NCBI GenBank assembly: GCA_022763185.1
Contig: JALEGL010000005.1
Coordinates: 124,001 to 188,000, forward strand
From: a bacterium
GTDB lineage: Bacteria; Bdellovibrionota_G; JALEGL01
DNA: 64,000 nt
Direction: 5' to 3'
Shown piece after piece: positions 62,742 through 64,000 of this stretch. Numbering within the stretch: position 1 is the stretch's first letter; each line of letters begins with the position of its first letter. Both the position numbers and the translations under genes were made by a program. Below the pieces are notes generated by a model. That model saw only the letters and a program-made list of their open reading frames with translations. It did no database searches and was not told where the DNA came from.

Positions 62742-64000
62742 TTATTCCCATTCGATGGTGGCTGGTGGCTTACTGCTGATATCGTAGACTACTCTGTTGA
62801 TGCCTTTAACTTCATTGATGATGCGGTTGGATACATGCGCTAAAAATTCATGCGGTAGATGCGCCCACTTGGCCGTCATCCCATCTACGCTAGTCACTGC
62901 CCGCAAGGCACAGACGTGCTCATAGGTTCGTTGATCACCCATCACCCCTACGGTTTTAACCGGTAACAAAGTGGCAAAAGCCTGCCAGGTTTCATGGTAT
63001 AAACTTTGGCTTTTTAACTCTTCAATAAAAATAGCATCCGCGTCTTGCAAGGTTTTGATTTTATCTTCTGCCAACTCTCCCAAAACTCGAATCGCCAAGC
63101 CTGGCCCAGGAAAGGGGTGCCGCTCTATAAAGGCTTGAGGCAAGCCCAACTCTTGACCCAATAAACGGACCTCATCTTTAAATAATTCCCTTACCGGTTC
63201 AATTAACTGTAAGTTCATTTTTTCTGGCAAGCCGCCAACGTTGTGATGACTTTTAATGGTGACCGATGGCCCACGATGGGAAACACTTTCAATTACATCG
63301 GGATACAAGGTACCTTGTGCCAAAAACTTAACATCGTTTATTTTTTTAGCTTCTGCATCAAAGACTTCAATAAAGGTATTGCCAATAATTTTACGCTTCT
63401 CTTCTGGATCACTGACGCCTTGTAATTTTGACATGAATAAATCTTTGGCATCCACCGTAATCATATTCAAAGAGAATGCCTCTTTAACATCTCGTTCTAC
63501 CTGTTGACGTTCATTTTTACGCAATAAACCGTGATCCACAAAAATACAGGTCAATTGCTTGCCCAAAATTTTATGTAAAAGAATGGCCACCACGGATGAA
63601 TCTACACCACCAGACAAGGCACATATGACGTGCGCATCACCCACTTGCTGCTTAATGGCTTTACTTTGGACTTCAATAAAATGTTCCATGGTCCAATCTT
63701 TTTTGGACTGACATACATTAATCACAAAATTGTTTAAAATATCTTTCCCTATACTGGAATGCACCACTTCTGGGTGAAACTGCACGCCAAAAATAGTACC
63801 CTTATCAGACTCAAAGCCAGCATAAGGACAGGTTTTGGTTGTGGCGGTTACCTGCCAACCTTTTGGGATACTTTCAATTTGATCACCGTGACTCATCCAC
63901 ATTTCATGACGTGTTTCATGATCTATTCCAGAAAAAATTGCACTGGCTTTTTCAATTTTAACCTGTGCAGAACCAAATTCTCTATGTGAACAAGCTTCTA
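62742..64000 (-). CDS. guaA: GMP synthase, N-terminal part outside the window
   Basis: The frame stays open to the window edge (upstream codons read [16 protein letters not shown]), so the ATG at 63902 is internal. The visible 419 codons include the end of the glutaminase domain with its catalytic His-Pro-Glu ([12 protein letters not shown]), the ATP-pyrophosphatase domain with [12 protein letters not shown], and the dimerisation domain with [12 protein letters not shown] and the C-terminal [10 protein letters not shown]. The catalytic Cys lies outside. It amidates XMP to GMP. Confidence 0.97.
   Translation of the reverse strand, partial: EACSHREFGSAQVKIEKASAIFSGIDHETRHEMWMSHGDQIESIPKGWQVTATTKTCPYAGFESDKGTIFGVQFHPEVVHSSIGKDILNNFVINVCQSKKDWTMEHFIEVQSKAIKQQVGDAHVICALSGGVDSSVVAILLHKILGKQLTCIFVDHGLLRKNERQQVERDVKEAFSLNMITVDAKDLFMSKLQGVSDPEEKRKIIGNTFIEVFDAEAKKINDVKFLAQGTLYPDVIESVSHRGPSVTIKSHHNVGGLPEKMNLQLIEPVRELFKDEVRLLGQELGLPQAFIERHPFPGPGLAIRVLGELAEDKIKTLQDADAIFIEELKSQSLYHETWQAFATLLPVKTVGVMGDQRTYEHVCALRAVTSVDGMTAKWAHLPHEFLAHVSNRIINEVKGINRVVYDISSKPPATIEWE

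Noticed and set aside
62742-64000. Integration scar at the guaA 3' end
   Set aside because: guaA is a known integration site, but its last codons are not repeated in the 387-bp gap downstream.

Overview
The window is AT-rich, densely coded DNA from a Gram-negative bacterium with a two-membrane envelope: OmpA-type proteins, lipoproteins, beta-barrels, a Tat translocase and a class A penicillin-binding protein are all present. The split F1Fo ATP synthase operon led by a bactofilin and carrying two b-type subunits, the TSP3-repeat protein, an MXAN_5187-like protein, SpoIID/SpoIIM homologues and the DUF4129-DUF4350-MoxR-DUF58 set point to the former Deltaproteobacteria (Bdellovibrionota, Myxococcota or a low-GC relative). 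The sequence alone does not fix the phylum. No rRNA, tRNA, CRISPR array, transposase or phage gene was seen.

Layout. 1-5 kb: an OmpA-family barrel protein cut by the left edge, a PyrK-like flavoprotein and a GNAT enzyme. 2.9-8.2 kb: the PrkA / YeaH / SpoVR starvation-stress operon with a fourth, SurA-like secreted gene. 8.5-12 kb: a calcium-binding TSP3 surface protein and a large secreted trypsin-like protease. 12-14.5 kb: tatB-tatC and a MoaA-like radical SAM protein with a histone-H1-like tail. 15-19.8 kb: PBP1A, a SpoIID lipoprotein and an MXAN_5187-like protein. 19.8-20.7 kb: a small regulator plus membrane protein pair. 21-27.4 kb: bactofilin-atpF'-atpF-atpH-atpA-atpG-atpD-atpC (no a or c subunit). 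27.8-36.5 kb: Fe superoxide dismutase, RDD and SpoIIM membrane proteins facing the MoxR/DUF58 cluster, an SGNH-like secreted protein and a MAPEG protein. 36.6-42.2 kb: glyA-ribD-ribE-ribBA-ribH-nusB plus a small M17-N-like protein. 42.6-46.7 kb: DUF177-rpmF-fabG-acpP-fabF-rpiB, fatty acid synthesis next to ribosomal protein L32. 46.8-56 kb: envelope genes (lipoprotein plus barrel, sppA, BON-OmpA, HhH membrane protein, pilin-like giant) around rpsA. 56.4-64 kb: rpsT, dnaE, DUF2237, MscS channel, GFA protein and the C-terminal part of guaA, cut by the right edge.

Most unusual feature. Intergenic gaps carry palindromic DNA. At two loci (atpC and rpiB) the last codons of a gene are present twice, as direct repeats of 51 and 82 bp, with a 67-110 bp hairpin-only segment between them. 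The arrangement resembles attL/attR scars of an element that inserts at gene 3' ends and restores the stop codon, but no integrase is present. A 26-nt module from the rpiB repeat recurs between fabG and acpP. Four further gaps hold nested palindromes with long outer arms and a short GC-rich core hairpin, and two gaps hold copies of another, about 115-165 bp imperfect palindrome. Together these suggest small non-coding mobile or processing elements placed between operon genes.
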